From the NCBI RefSeq assembly GCF_025698545.1, contig NC_068576.1, forward strand, positions 999,501 to 1,063,500: a stretch of 64,000 nucleotides of DNA, in the 5' to 3' direction. How positions within the stretch are numbered: the first letter of the stretch is position 1; each line of letters opens with the position of its first letter. Shown piece after piece: positions 46,701-58,521 of this stretch. A program made the translations under genes and the position numbers. This DNA is from Gossypium raimondii (taxonomy: Eukaryota > Streptophyta > Magnoliopsida > Malvales > Malvaceae). The notes below the pieces were generated by a model that had not been told where the DNA came from, made no database searches, and saw only the letters and a list, made by a program, of their open reading frames with translations.

Positions 46701-48051
46701 CTCAAGATGCTGGGACTGATTTTCGAGACACGTTCAGCCCAGTAGTTTGAGCTGTTACTATACGAATGGTTCTTGCTATTGCAGTCATGAATGGATGGTC
46801 ACTACGACAGGTGGACGTGAATAATGCGTTCCTCAATAGTCAGCTTGATGAAGAAGTCTTTATGGATCAACCACCAGGTTTTGAAGTATGTGGCTCGAAT
46901 GGTAAATTGGTATGTAAGTTAAACAAGGCATTGTATGAACTGCGTCAGGAGCCTTGTGCCTGGTTTCACACACTTCAACAATTTGTGGTGAATAAGCTGG
47001 GGTTTTGCACGTCCAAGGTAGACCCTTTATTGTTCATTCGGCGTTCTGGCTCAAATCAGCTATTTCTCATGGCATATGTTGATGACATTATTCTTACTGG
47101 CAACTCCACTCAAGCTATTGATGAGGTGGTATGTCAGTTACACAAACAGTTTGCTCTTAAAGATTTAGGTCCTCTCAGTTTTTTCTTGGCATTGAGGTGC
47201 AGCACATGCCTCATGGTATGCTTCTCACTCAGCGAAAGTATGTTCAGGACATTCTCTAGAAGACAGGGATAGAGGGTGCTGCTAACACACCGACTCCTAT
47301 GATCAGCTATCCTAAACTGATAGCCTCTGATGGTGGTCAGACAGTTGATGAACATCTCTATCGTAGCACTATAGGGATGCTGCAATATCTGTGTTACAAG
47401 ACTCGATCTCTCCTTTTGCGTTAATAAGCTAAGCCAGTATATGAACTCGCCCAGTGAAGCTCACTGGAAAGCCGTTAAGCGTGTTCTCTGTTACTTAGCT
47501 GGAACAATAGATCATGGATTGTTCTTTTTGAGTAGACAGTTCAAGTTAGTCTGTTACTCCGATACGGACTAGGCCTCTTCTGTTGAAGACAGGCGATCTA
47601 CCACGGGTTATGTTATCTTTCTCGGACCAAATCCAATAGTATGGTGCTCGAGAAAACAACCTGTTGTGTCCAGGTCTTCTACAGAAGCTGAATATCGTAG
47701 CTTGGCTGGTTGCGTTTCTGAATTATTATGGATTCGACAATTACTAAATGAGATAGGAGTTTGCATAGTCCATGCACCAACAGTCTGGTGTGACAACACG
47801 TCTACAGTGTCCATGTCAGCCAATCCAACGAATCATGCAAGAGTAAAACATATTGAAATTGATCATCACTTTGTTCGAGAAAATGTTGCCGATGGATCCC
47901 TTCAGGTCAATTTTGTTCCGTCTGCTAATCAAATTACCGATGTGCTTACTAAGCCTCTAGCTCCCAAGCAATTTGTAGGTCTGCGCAGTGCTCTTCGAGT
48001 AACAACTAAAGATGAGGCGGTTGCTTTAAGAAAAAGAGAAAAGCAGGAGAA

Positions 48052-48246
48052 TGTTAGAGTATTATAAGGAAGTTAGTCAGTTGTCAAGTTAGTAGTTAGT
48101 TAGCAGTTAGTTAGCTAAGGAAGTTGCAGCAGTTAGTTAGTTAGTAGTTGCAGCTATCACTGCTGTATAAATTCATGTACTGATAACTCTTCTAAAGGGT
48201 ATACATTGATCATATTCATCACTTACTACTTGAGTATAATTCAACA
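48052..48246 (+). repeat. 3' LTR of the Copia element
   Basis: Same length as the 5' LTR, about 97% identical by eye. Confidence 0.95.
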
Positions 48247-49248
48247 CTCAAATAGACTAGTGTGATTCATATGTAAAAAGCTAAAATACATACAGAAAAT
48301 AGAAAGAAAAAATATACTAACAGCGCTCCTCCTCCTGCTGGACCAAATGCTTTGAAAACAGACATTGCAGTTATTGAAATGGCATTAGCAGCCCCTCTCT
48401 GACTTTGAGGCTGAAACAAGAAAAAGCATAAACAAACAATGTTGAAACCAGAGAGAGGAATGATAATTCATTTATATACAATCAAAGTCAATTAATACAA
48501 TTGTTTTTCTCAGTGTTTCTATGTATTTGGAGGGTTATATGTCCACCCCCATGTCTGAAAAGAAAAATGAAGGGTTCAACATAGATTTAACATGAAATAT
48601 TTCCCAAAATATGGGCAGAAAACATTACCACTGCATTGTTCAGCAATATGAATAATCCAGTAACAAGTGAAACCTACACGATACCAATGAATTTGCCCCA
48701 TAAATCAGACGGTTTCAACCGAAAAGAACAAAGAAAGAAAAATAGTTTAAAAGAAACGTGTCTGATTCATTTCAGTGTATTCATTGGATTCAGAACCTGG
48801 AGTTCATGTGGAATTGTAACCAATACTGATCCGCCATAAGTCAAGTTAAATATTTTCTAACATTGATCCAAGAAGTGTGGATTTACTATTGGTCAATGAA
48901 GTTACAGGTCAACATTTTATTTAACAACATCAGTCAATTTGGTTTAATTTACTTGATGAAAATAAAATATAATAATTTTATTATAAATTTTATTTTTCTC
49001 TTTAGGTGCCAAATGGTTAAAAATTAAAAGGTGTATCTATAGATTAACCCAAAGAAAAGAAGTATAGGAATACAGTGATGTGGAAGTAAAAATTTCCAGC
49101 TGAAAGGCGTGTAACCATGAGAGGCCCAAGGCGTCTCTCAACTGGTGGATACAACAGCAGTTGAAACAGTAAAAGACCAAATCCTGGAAATGATGGAAAG
49201 CATGCTATTAGACTAACGCTTTCTGAAAAAGAAAAATTCAAATAGGAA

Positions 49249-49251
<3 letters not shown>

Positions 49252-49284
<33 letters not shown>
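49252..49284. repeat. (CA)n microsatellite
   Basis: About 16 CA units in an intron of the ZIFL fragment. Confidence 0.95.
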
Positions 49285-49289
<5 letters not shown>

Positions 49290-51239
49290 TAAGAATATGT
49301 GAAGATCAGATCATGATGAATCCTAGACAATGTGAGAAGTTTGTACTTAAGTCAGATAGGCATAGGGGATAACAATAAATTGTATTTAAGGGATATAACT
49401 TACTTCAGAGTAAGCCATCTATTGAAGTGAGAAAACGCAGTATACGATGATTGTAGACATTAGTGGCCAGTTTTTTAAGAGATTTGATTTGTGAATCTGT
49501 TTATCTTCTAGTTCTACTATGTTATCTTTCTGGCCAGAATCATTTGAAGAATGTTCTGAAATATCATGTAGATCAGCTCTCTCATTTGCCTTTTCAGCAT
49601 ACTTGTGTAAAGTTTCCTGTGTAAGTGTTCGTCACCAGAAAGGAGAAAGAAATAAACAACAGAAATCTTATAAATCGCCTATATAAGAAGCATACCCCAT
49701 AAAAGGATTAAACTTGTCTCAGTGCCAGATGCAATATTTTTTTCTCTAAGAATCAATCATAATGTGCAAACTGAAGGCAAATGCATGCATATAAACAGTA
49801 AACAACCAATAAATGAAAAAAATATTGAAGACTGAAAGAAATAGAAAGTAAACTTAATCTTAATGTGCAGCTATGTTGCTCAGACTTAGGGATGAATGAT
49901 GGATACCTGTGTCTAATAGTCAAATATCCAAAGTTCAAACCTATAGAACAATGTCTTTATTGATCATGAACTTCTATTGTAATTACCAATTCCCCAAGCC
50001 AGAGAGGGAACAAGAAAATGCAAAAGATGAGAAAATGAGTTTGAAACTTACTGGAAGCCATTTGCAGGCAATAAGAGATCCAACAGCATAAACTGATATT
50101 ATGAGGCATGGTTGGAAGTAGGTAAATCTACAATTGTATGCACATCAAAACACCACCACATAAAGAGAAAATGGGAAAAAATATGACAAGTGGATAAAAA
50201 AAAAGCAATGTGGACTACCTCACGAAAATGGAGCTTTCTGCGAAAAGATTTGGATATTTCTCTACAGGCTAAGAGGCCATACATGAAGTAATAAATATGG
50301 TTAGAAGGTAAGAAAATTTTCTTTAACAATCTGCGTAAAGAGTAGAGTGATGGAACGTCTCTACCTGTACAAAGAATCCTCTAATAGCAAGGCCAATAAT
50401 CAGTCCTATGCCTCGCGATGTACTAACCTGAAATGGCGAAGTCTGATATAAGTATAATACTACAAAAACCAGATGATGTACCCAACCGACTACAAAATCA
50501 ATCATCTTACAACTGAAAGTACCAAAGCCCAATACTCTTCTCCACACACTTCAGAAGCATAAGCCTGGAAGAACAACTAAGAAGGTAAAGTACTAAAGTC
50601 CTCTTGAGTAAGTAATACTCGGAAATGCTTGTTGTGTAAGTAAATGTATATGAGTTCAAAAATGCAGACCAAGAACACATACCCTTGCTGAAGACAAAAA
50701 CTAGCACGTACCTTTGCTGAAGATGACCCGTACGGGCCACCAAATAAGAAAACGATGGAAGAAGAAGCAGAAATCGATGGAAAAAGAAGTAAAAATTACC
50801 TCTGCAATATCGATGGAAGAAGAAGCAGAAAACGATGAGGGCAGAAAAAGGAAACGAAAATAAGAAACGGGTAAAGAATCCCTAATCGGCGCTGAATGGG
50901 GGAAATGCCTATTACACGGGATGCGGACGTATTAGGGACGGAATGGATTCAGGACGTAATAGCATTACGGGCAAACCAAATGCCTATTTGGTGGTGGCCC
51001 GTAGAAAAGGGGAAATGCATTCCTATTTCCCCTAACCAAACAGCCCGTAATTGTAATACAAAAACTTTTATTAGTGAAAAATATATATTTGAAAAGAACA
51101 TGCCAACTTTAGGAATGACAAAAAACATGAAAAATAAAAAACAAATTGATAATAAAATTCAATGTCTTAATGATTTAGACTTTAGAGTTTTCTCGGCTTC
51201 CGCACAGAACACTTGGACATGCAAGCACAATTCGTGATG

Positions 51240-53020
51240 TACGAGTACTAGAAGTTTCAATGGAATACCCCAATAAAGATGTTTTTCTTGTTGCATTGAA
51301 GCGGTACAACATCAAGAACGATGTGAACTACTACATCACGAAATCTCGCTCCGAGAAATTCGAAAGAAAGTGCACAACGAAGGATGGAAGGTGTAAGTGG
51401 AAAATCATGGCGTCTTACTGGAAAAAAATCGGGATATGGACGATAAAGAAATATATCGATCCCCATACATGTGTTACAACGGGTGCAAATTAGGACCATC
51501 CGAGGCTAGAGTCAGACATGATTGTTGACATTGTTCTACAGATGGTGAAGGCCTATCCCCAGATTGAAATATCGGTGCTGATTGTGAACATACGTAGCCA
51601 GTACTAGTACACTCCAACGTGCTACAAAGTATGGGTTGCAAAACAGAAGGCTACGGAAAAGTTGTATCACGGGTGAGAGGGTTCATATAACTATTTATAG
51701 AAATGGTGTCAGGCATTGGATCGGTACGTGCCAGGTTCCGTAACTAATCTTGAAATGTATCCAGGGTACTGTGACAATTAGATAGTCCCTAGGAAAAGAG
51801 TATTTCATCGGTTCTTTTGGACTTTCGAGCAATGTAGAAAGGCATTTCAGCACTGTAAGCCTATGGTCCAAATTGACGGCACCTGGCTGTACAGAAGGTA
51901 TCAAGAGCGTCTATTGCTTGTCGTTGCTCAAGATGGTAATTGGAAGATTCTGCCTATAGCTTTCGCAATAACTCCTAGAGAAACGACAGATGACTGAGAT
52001 TCTTTCCTAAGCCGATTACACCGCCTCGTTTGCCTGCAGCCCAACATATGTGACATATCGGACAGAGGAACCAAAATACTCTCGGCGATTGATCGTCATA
52101 GATCCCTTTGGGATCGCACTCATCATCAGTATTGCTTACGACTTGGTGAGATCTACTATAAAAAAATGTTTCGATGACTGAGTGAGATCTAGTCACCGAT
52201 TTGGGTTTGTAGTTCCAAATATGTACTCACTGCAAATCGAATTTTCAATTATGTGGTTATTTCATTGCACTAAACAATATCTCTTTATCGACAAGTTACA
52301 AGCTTGTCCAACATATTTTCCATCAAAAGTTGAACAACATAACCATCATTAATGCCTACGGTGCGACATATGTTTCGAATATACCGTTCGAACAGTAGAC
52401 GCAATCGTACAGCAGGGGTCTACAATACGGGCACATGACGTCAAACTTGACGGATTACATCAATTCGTTACTAAAGAGGATGCATCATTTGCCGGTAACA
52501 TCGCTTGCCAAAGAGATATACTTTCGATTGGTTGTCTTGTTCCCTAAGAGGGAGTCGGCGTATGCTGGACAAATAGCAAGCGACGGTACATTCTGCTATG
52601 ACATGATGAAAGAGATTCGGTGAAGTACAGCGAGAACGAACATGATGTATGTAGTGTGCCACTCACATCGTAACCTTAATTTTTGAGTCACCGAGCATTT
52701 AGGCTCGACCAAGAAATGTCAGGTGTATCCTATCGTGTAAACTTAAAGGAAGAGACCTGCGATTGTGGGAGCTTCCAAGTACTTCGGTTCTCATGCGCAT
52801 ATGCAATTGCCACTTGTGAGAACATATAAATTGAGTACGCACCTTACATCAATGACGTCCACCGACTACAACGCATTCGAAGTGTGTGGAGTCCTGAATT
52901 CCCACCCGTCCCAAATGAGAGTATATGGCCGCTTGTGTCCAGCGCACCGTTCAAGATGGTGCCAAATAAAAACCTACGTTACATCTCAAAAGGTCACCCG
53001 AATTTTGCCTAGATAAGGAA
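51240..53020 (+). pseudogene. MULE (Mutator-like) transposase, decayed
   Basis: The N-terminal MuDR domain is clear in the frame from 51260: VFLVALKRYNIKNDVNYYIT, KSRSEKFERKCTTKDGRCKW, WTIKKYIDPHTC. Downstream, in changing frames, come the transposase core (MVQIDGTWLYRRYQERLLLV, DGNWKILPIAFAITPRETTD), in which the Asp of QIDGT is the likely first catalytic residue, and a SWIM zinc finger (CDCGSFQVLRFSCAYAIATC, about 52757-52820). There the usual CAH is CAY. At least six stops or frame changes interrupt it, so no active transposase can be made. Its 3' end meets the 3' end of the plant mobile domain pseudogene on the opposite strand. Long terminal repeats were not found. Confidence 0.85.
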
Positions 53021-53078
53021 CAATAAGGATATTCGGGAGAGGCATGATCAATAGAAATTATGCGGGTGTTGTAGAAAC

Positions 53079-54566
53079 TCAGGGCATACGAAGCCTACTT
53101 GTTCTTTGTACAATGAAATGTTGAGGCCCCAGCATTAATAGCATTGCTTTCAACCAGTCGATGTTGTCATTCCCCCATATGTCCACATTGTGTAGTTCCT
53201 TCAGGTCTTGCGGTGGCGGTGGAATTCGTTGCCTCCACCCAAACTGCCTCAACACCCTGTCTATTTCGTGCATTTCCATTGTCGCATACACTATCAACCG
53301 CACATTCGCATCTCTCATCTATCTATTTCTCAAAACTTTCGGCGAGATGCAGGATATGACATCGATGTCGACGTACAACATCCATTTAAACTGATAAGTA
53401 AAATTGTAAATATCATTATTTATGATTTTTTTATGAATCATTTCGTAATTAATATAGGTTTGAAAGAATAGGTAACTAACCTTAGCTCCCAACCGTTGAT
53501 CTAAAAATAGCTTAATATCTTCTAGAACCTCGAGCAATCCCACGTAGCTCGACCCATAGTTTCACCTGTACAAGTGATATGTTAGTCAAAACGTATAATA
53601 ATAATTATTGTACAAATTACGTATTTGTTAATAAATGATGTTTACCTTGTCACCAATGGAAACATATATGGGTCGGTCACCTTGAGACATAGAAACGGTA
53701 GTCACCACCAAGCCCACGACTACAACAAAAGCAGACAACCACCGATCGATGCTGACCTCGATTGTGTGGCCCGACACATCTCTCGGTATAACGTGGGCAA
53801 TACAGCAGATCCCGAACTTAGTTTTTTGTTGTCATTGAAGTCCACTAGATGTAGTAGCCACCTTATGTGCACCAAATTTTGAGATTTTACGGGCATTAAA
53901 ATGCCCTCGATTAACTTCATGATGTATGCTCAGGCGTATTTTTATATCACCTCATTCGTTCAGTCTTTAAGGTCTTTAGGGAGCTCGTCGAAATTATCCT
54001 TCAACCAGTTCATTAATATTTGGCCACCTTCAAACTTCTCCAAGACCTTCCCCAATAGTGATCGACAGAGGGTCACTTTGTCCGGAACGATCCCAAATCC
54101 CGTGATGACTGGTCCATCCACTGGCAGATCGAGTTGTAGTGCTACTTCTTCGAGTGTGATTGTACACTCGTTGCGTGGAAGGTGGAAAGTGTATGTTTTG
54201 GGCCTTCATATTTCCACCAATACGCTGATTAGTTGTAAGTTGAGTTTGTAGGCCTCGGACATGCGAGACGCATGTAAGAATCCAGCTGCTTGCAAGTGGC
54301 CATGAATTTTAAGAATCGCAGGCAGAAATATAATTATACTAAAAATTAAATTATAATAAATATAATTATGCGAGACCAATGCGAACATGTTCCGGATGAA
54401 GCCCTCCAGAACATAATCATCCGTCTATTTACACACAAAAAATATAATATAATAAAAATTAAATTTAAAATTATTGAAATTAAAAAAAAATAAACTCCGG
54501 TCTTACCATTACTAATTGGGCGGCGGAAATATGTTTGTCGTCGAAGGGGATTAAGGAGGAAGCCAT
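53079..54566 (-). pseudogene. Plant mobile domain (MAIN-like) gene, decayed, probably part of the MULE
   Basis: Exon 1 (54507-54566) encodes MASSLIPFDDKHISAAQLVM and ends at a GTAAGA donor. Later segments are HLQAAGFLHASRMSEAYKL, YTFHLPRNECTITLEEVALQ, LPVDGPVITGFG, SQNLVHIRWLLHLVDF, VLPTLYREMCRATQS, YVGLLEVLEDIKLFLDQR and EMHEIDRVLRQFGWRQRIPP. Together they cover nearly the whole plant mobile domain, ending near 53079. Several in-frame stops (for example after VLVEI, where relatives have W-R-P) and frame changes show that it is dead. It is more complete than the copy at 8590-9343 and has the same exon plan. Plant mobile domains are known in both host proteins and transposons; its tail-to-tail position next to a MULE transposase favours an element-borne gene. 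Confidence 0.8.
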
Positions 54567-56600
54567 TCGTGAGAAATCAATTTAAAAGAATAAAAACGAG
54601 ATAATTTTAAAAAAAATATTTTTAAATAAAGATATCAAAAATTATTAAAAATGAGAGACTTGAGAGGGTTTGAGAGAATTGAGAGAAGGATGTGAATGAA
54701 AAAACAATGATATTTGAGAGATATTTATAGGGTAAAAAAAAAGTTACTGTTGTTAGAGTTTATTCTGTTGGGATCTGATCGTTAGCTGGAAAGCGCCTAT
54801 AAGACTTATTTTTCCGATTTTGATATGGTTTTTAAAATGTGTATTTATTATTCAATATTGCATTTGGGTTGGATTGACATTACTCATATTTGAAAATACA
54901 AAAAAAAAAAATTGCTTTTAAACAATTTTTTTTTTGATAAATAACCGGGCTGGATTAATAAAAGAAACAAATCAAAAAAATAAGTCCGACCCATCAAGGC
55001 AACCCAGTAAACAAGGAAGCCCAATCCGAAAAAGCAAAAGAAGCTGAAAAAGGAAACATTTTAAAATAAGTAAATAAAGGAATATTTTTAAAGTCTGATG
55101 AAAAGTAAAGCCTTTAGCCATAAAATACGATCATCATTAACCAAAAAATATCTTTATCGTATCTCAGTGATTCACTTGAATAGTGCAAAATAATGATTTT
55201 TATGTTTGACTCTAATGACATCGATTAACTCCTTTAATAAATTTATTTATTTATTTATAAACAAGTAGCTCATAACTAAATATTAATATTTTAATTTTAA
55301 TTTTTTGATAACATGTAATTGATAATGTATCGGTTTTGAGCATCACGAGAATGTTAAAATCTTTCTCGTACATAATCAACATAAACTCAAAATTATCTTT
55401 TAAAAGAATTTTCAAAAACTGATTTTATAGATATCAAATTACACCTCATCATAATTCCTTATTTTAAAATAAAACTCTTATTTTAATTTTTGTTAAGCTA
55501 TATTCGAGCTGATTTTTAATTAGTACCGGATAAAAATGGGATCAAATCAGATACTTATCTTTATTTTAATTAAATTAACCAATCAAATGGGTCTAGAAAG
55601 TGATACCAGTTAATCTCCATGAAGTCACCATCAACTTTCACGTCGAGGCATGAAGATAAGAAACATGGAATAGCGAGGCAAGTGGTTTAACCTAAAGAAG
55701 AAAGCAACAACTGATCCATCAAACATGAAAGATGCATACATATATGTATAAATATATATGCCATCACCCCCATGTAGCTGTTGCTGTCATTGGGAATTTT
55801 TGTGACACTGTAAAAGAAATTCAGCTTCCAGTTCAAGACGATTATCAGTATTTGCAGAATAACACTTTAGATTTTCATCAACAACAGTAAAATGATTTTT
55901 TTTTTTGTACCTTGATATGGGAAATCTTCATAAATAAATCTTCCTAACATGCAGTACTGATTCAAAGAACGTTAATAAAAATCCATGTTGCTGTGATGCC
56001 AGGAGCCGCCTTCGTATTCTTCTTTCTCTTACTGCTTTGTTTTAGTGGTTCAATCAAGTACTACTTCAGGTGAATCCACCAAAGTTGACATTCTCGAACT
56101 GTCGGTTTGTTCGCCATATCCATGTGTACTTGTTGTCTTCGTTATCACTCTCTATTATCTCTTTCATTCAAATCAAAGAATATATCTTTTATATAAATAC
56201 ATGTATATATGTGTGTGATGGAAATTTTTTCTAGTGTGCTTAAAATGAATGGTTCTGCAAAAAAGATATCAGAAAACAAAAAACGAAAAAGTCTATATCT
56301 TTCACATTTTTATATTCCTTGATAAATATTATTAGTAGCATATAGATCAATTCATGCAGGTGCTGAAGTAAATTGATATGAATTCACACATTTATCTGTT
56401 AACTGAATATGTCCATTAAAAATATTACAGTGAATCCAGGGGTTTTTTTTAAAGAAAAAATCTAAGTGAAATGGGTTAAAGTGACCCTGGCCTTTGGGTT
56501 TATCATGAGCCAGGGTAACGGGGCAGATATATATATATATGCCTGGCTGGCTGGTGATAATATTACGTGGTGATATCTGGTACGTACTCAAAGGTTGTAT
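54567..56600. other. Intergenic, no gene supported
   Basis: The first 400 bases are the GAGA-rich upstream region of the plant mobile domain pseudogene. The rest is AT-rich. A short signal-peptide-like frame at about 55998-56072 (MPGAAFVFFFLLLLCFSG), ending beside a CAG/GTGAAT donor, might be the first exon of a secreted peptide, but no second exon was identified. Confidence 0.35.
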
Positions 56601-58084
56601 ATATATATAGAAACGTACAACGCGTTTTACACTCAGAAAAACAAAAGTCATAGTTTTGTTGATGCTGTTATCAAGAGACAAAGAAGAAAAGCAGATGCAC
56701 CATAACCGTGATTCACTTTGGTGGGATTGATATAGTTGATGGATAAAGCGATAGATCATGATATGGATCCAGTTGTTGTAACATGATGAGAATATATTCT
56801 GAGTACTTATTAAATTAACACCAATATATATATGCAGAGATGATGCTAATATTAGCTAGCTCCAAGTCGAACCCACATTCTTGAATGGGAAGTCAAAGGA
56901 CCAAATACCCCCATTGTGGAGTGTTATCAACACAATGACTGCATCCCCCACAGTTTAAAACTTTTTAAAAGCTGCTAATGGATCATTAGCTTCACATGCA
57001 ATCCACTAAGTTGAACTAGAAAGAGCAAAACAAGAGAGAAGTTGTCATATTAGAATGTTTAATACCATTAAGTATGAAACAACTTTAAAATTTGTGGTGA
57101 GCATCATTTTTTTAATAGATCTGACTATAGAATCAATGAATGGACTAGCTCTTCTCATTTCTTTTTGATTTTTCCTGACAAATTTTCTCTTCAGCTTTAG
57201 TCAAATTGAAGATAAGTGGCAAAGATATGTTAAGAATCCTAATCTGGCGATTAGCCAACCCCCTTTTTCTGTTGATAATTTAATGTTTACTATTAGCAGC
57301 ATTTGAAAACAAACCTATTAAAATGATTTGAAATCGCATGAAAAACTATGCTTTAGACTAAGTCGGTGTTGATGTATTATGCTATACTAATTAACCAACC
57401 ATTGGGTGCATATTTCAACCTAAATCATAGGGCGATTACTATTAATGCAAGGCATTTCTCAACAGTTGAGTGCACTAACAATGGCGGTTCCAATGTGGTG
57501 GAATATCTCAGCTTCATTACATTCTTTTCCACGTGCAAGTACTAGATAACGTTGTGGGTCCTCAAGGCATCTTCTTCATGCTTCTTTGTACGGTCAATAC
57601 CTTCGCTTTCACTGTTACCTTTCGGTTTTCCTGAACTGGAACTTATGTGAATCATTGGGATATGAAGGAACCTAAAAACGATAACAAAAGTGCTATCTCG
57701 TATATTGGACAGACCCACCTTCTTTTTCCGGTTTACTTTAACATGTGAAAGATAATTAGAACAAAAATGTATCAAAATTTATATAAAGATAGAATGTCTC
57801 GAAAAAAATCTTGATAAGCAACCAAGTTGATGTACTCAAAAGGAGAAATAATATCTCATGGCTCATGCATGGAACACTTTGCCCTCCCTCTTCTCTAAAT
57901 GTTAAGGATAGTGTAGCCGTTTTAAATATATATATATGTTGTATATTTATCATACTGTAACTGCTGTGCAACTTGTTAGTACTGAATGCAAGGACTAGGA
58001 GATATGGATGTCCTTTTCAGTTTAATCATCAAGATCTTTTGGATGATTTTATTCCAATTCTCAGCATCTACTGTTCATGGACAT

Positions 58085-58092
58085 TATAAATA
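58085..58092 (+). promoter_or_regulatory. TATA box of glutaredoxin copy 1
   Basis: TATAAATA about 120 bases before the ATG at 58213; an equivalent box stands before copy 2. Confidence 0.7.
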
Positions 58093-58212
58093 TGGTCTCC
58101 AGGGGTGGCTAGTTCCTCATCAAGGCTTAAGCAGTTTAAACATATTCCCAATAAGCTTCATTTAGCTCTCACATTGCCAGGAACTCTTTTCTGATCTGCT
58201 GCATATATAACA

Positions 58213-58521
58213 ATGGATGTGGTCACAAGTATGGTTGCTGACAGGCCAGTGGTCATTTTTAGCAGGACCACCTGTTGCATGAGCCATACCATCAAGACTC
58301 TCATCAATGGGTTCGGGGCAAACCCCACGGTCTACGAGCTCGATGAAATTCAGAATGGGCAACAAGTTGAAAGGGAACTGCAGCAGATGGGGTGCAATCC
58401 CAGTGTACCAGCTGTTTTCATAGGGCAACGGCTGGTTGGAGGTGCTAACCAAGTCATGTCCCTCCAACTCAGGAACCAGCTTGTCCCATTGCTCAAAAGT
58501 GCTGGAGCTATATGGATTTGA
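58213..58521 (+). CDS. CC-type glutaredoxin, active site CCMS, tandem copy 1
   Basis: An intronless frame of 102 residues, the standard length. [20 protein letters not shown] is followed by CCMS (residues 21-24), [39 protein letters not shown] and the C-terminus GAIWI, an ALWL-like tail known to matter for TGA-factor interplay. It belongs to the Arabidopsis GRXS1-S8/ROXY-like subgroup, which acts in the nucleus and cytosol in nitrate and growth signalling. A TATA box lies upstream and AATAAA about 60 bases after the stop. The gene at 60601-60909 is its tandem duplicate. Confidence 0.95.
   Translation: MDVVTSMVADRPVVIFSRTTCCMSHTIKTLINGFGANPTVYELDEIQNGQQVERELQQMGCNPSVPAVFIGQRLVGGANQVMSLQLRNQLVPLLKSAGAIWI

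Larger units (their letters stand above)
43511..48246 (+). mobile_element. Ty1/Copia LTR retrotransposon, nearly complete but broken
   Basis: Two LTRs of 195 bases each (43511-43705 and 48052-48246) bound the element, with a CTCAA target duplication outside (43506-43510 and 48247-48251). A TGGTATCAGA primer-binding site for initiator Met-tRNA follows the left LTR, and a purine-rich tract precedes the right one. Parts in Copia order are gag (from 43755) with a zinc knuckle (CQLCGKLGHLVDRC), protease (WYPDSGVTHH), integrase (about 45250-46150), reverse transcriptase (about 46540-47270, with YVDDI) and RNase H (to about 48040). The LTRs differ at about 5 of 195 sites, suggesting roughly one to four million years since insertion. 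The coding part has about six breaks. It sits in an intron of the ZIFL fragment, in the opposite orientation. Confidence 0.95.
42692..50564 (-). pseudogene. ZIFL-type (zinc-induced facilitator-like) MFS transporter, 5'-truncated and decayed
   Basis: Ten exons follow in family order. They are 50511-50564 (AYASEVCGEEY), 50365-50427 (VSTSRGIGLIIGLAIRGFF), 50219-50268 (PVEKYPNLFAESSIF), 50052-50127 (FQPCLIISVYAVGSLIA), 49404-49616 (LLKNWPLMSTIIVYCV), about 49095-49183 (LLLYPPVERRLGPLMVTRL), 48629-48673 (VSLVTGLFILLNNAV), 48322-48410 ([20 protein letters not shown]), 42927-42970 (FSWAQERQVVSFLPG) and 42692-42810 (DQMVFFALNVV...LTFKPFL, stop). Junctions and phases fit. The first 160 or so residues, with half the membrane helices, are missing, and exon 5 has an in-frame TAG after VFSLQ. 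Key glycines are replaced (W-G-I-G is R-G-I-G). ZIFL proteins move Zn2+, K+ or auxin-related substrates. This copy cannot make a whole transporter. Confidence 0.88.
41850..51047. mobile_element. Candidate PIF/Harbinger-like transposon containing a ZIFL transporter fragment and a nested Copia element
   Basis: The left end GGGCACGTTTGGTTCG and the right end, read inverted, CGGGCTGTTTGGTTAG are short inverted repeats of about 15 bases with a few mismatches. TAA stands outside both (41847-41849 and 51048-51050), a 3-base duplication as in PIF/Harbinger elements. No transposase is seen. Inside are ten exons of a ZIFL-type transporter on the minus strand (42692-50564), and in one intron a Copia element (43511-48246). 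Without the Copia insert the unit is about 4.46 kb. That both ends belong to one element is inferred from the matching ends and flanks; two separate MITE insertions are the alternative. Confidence 0.55.
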
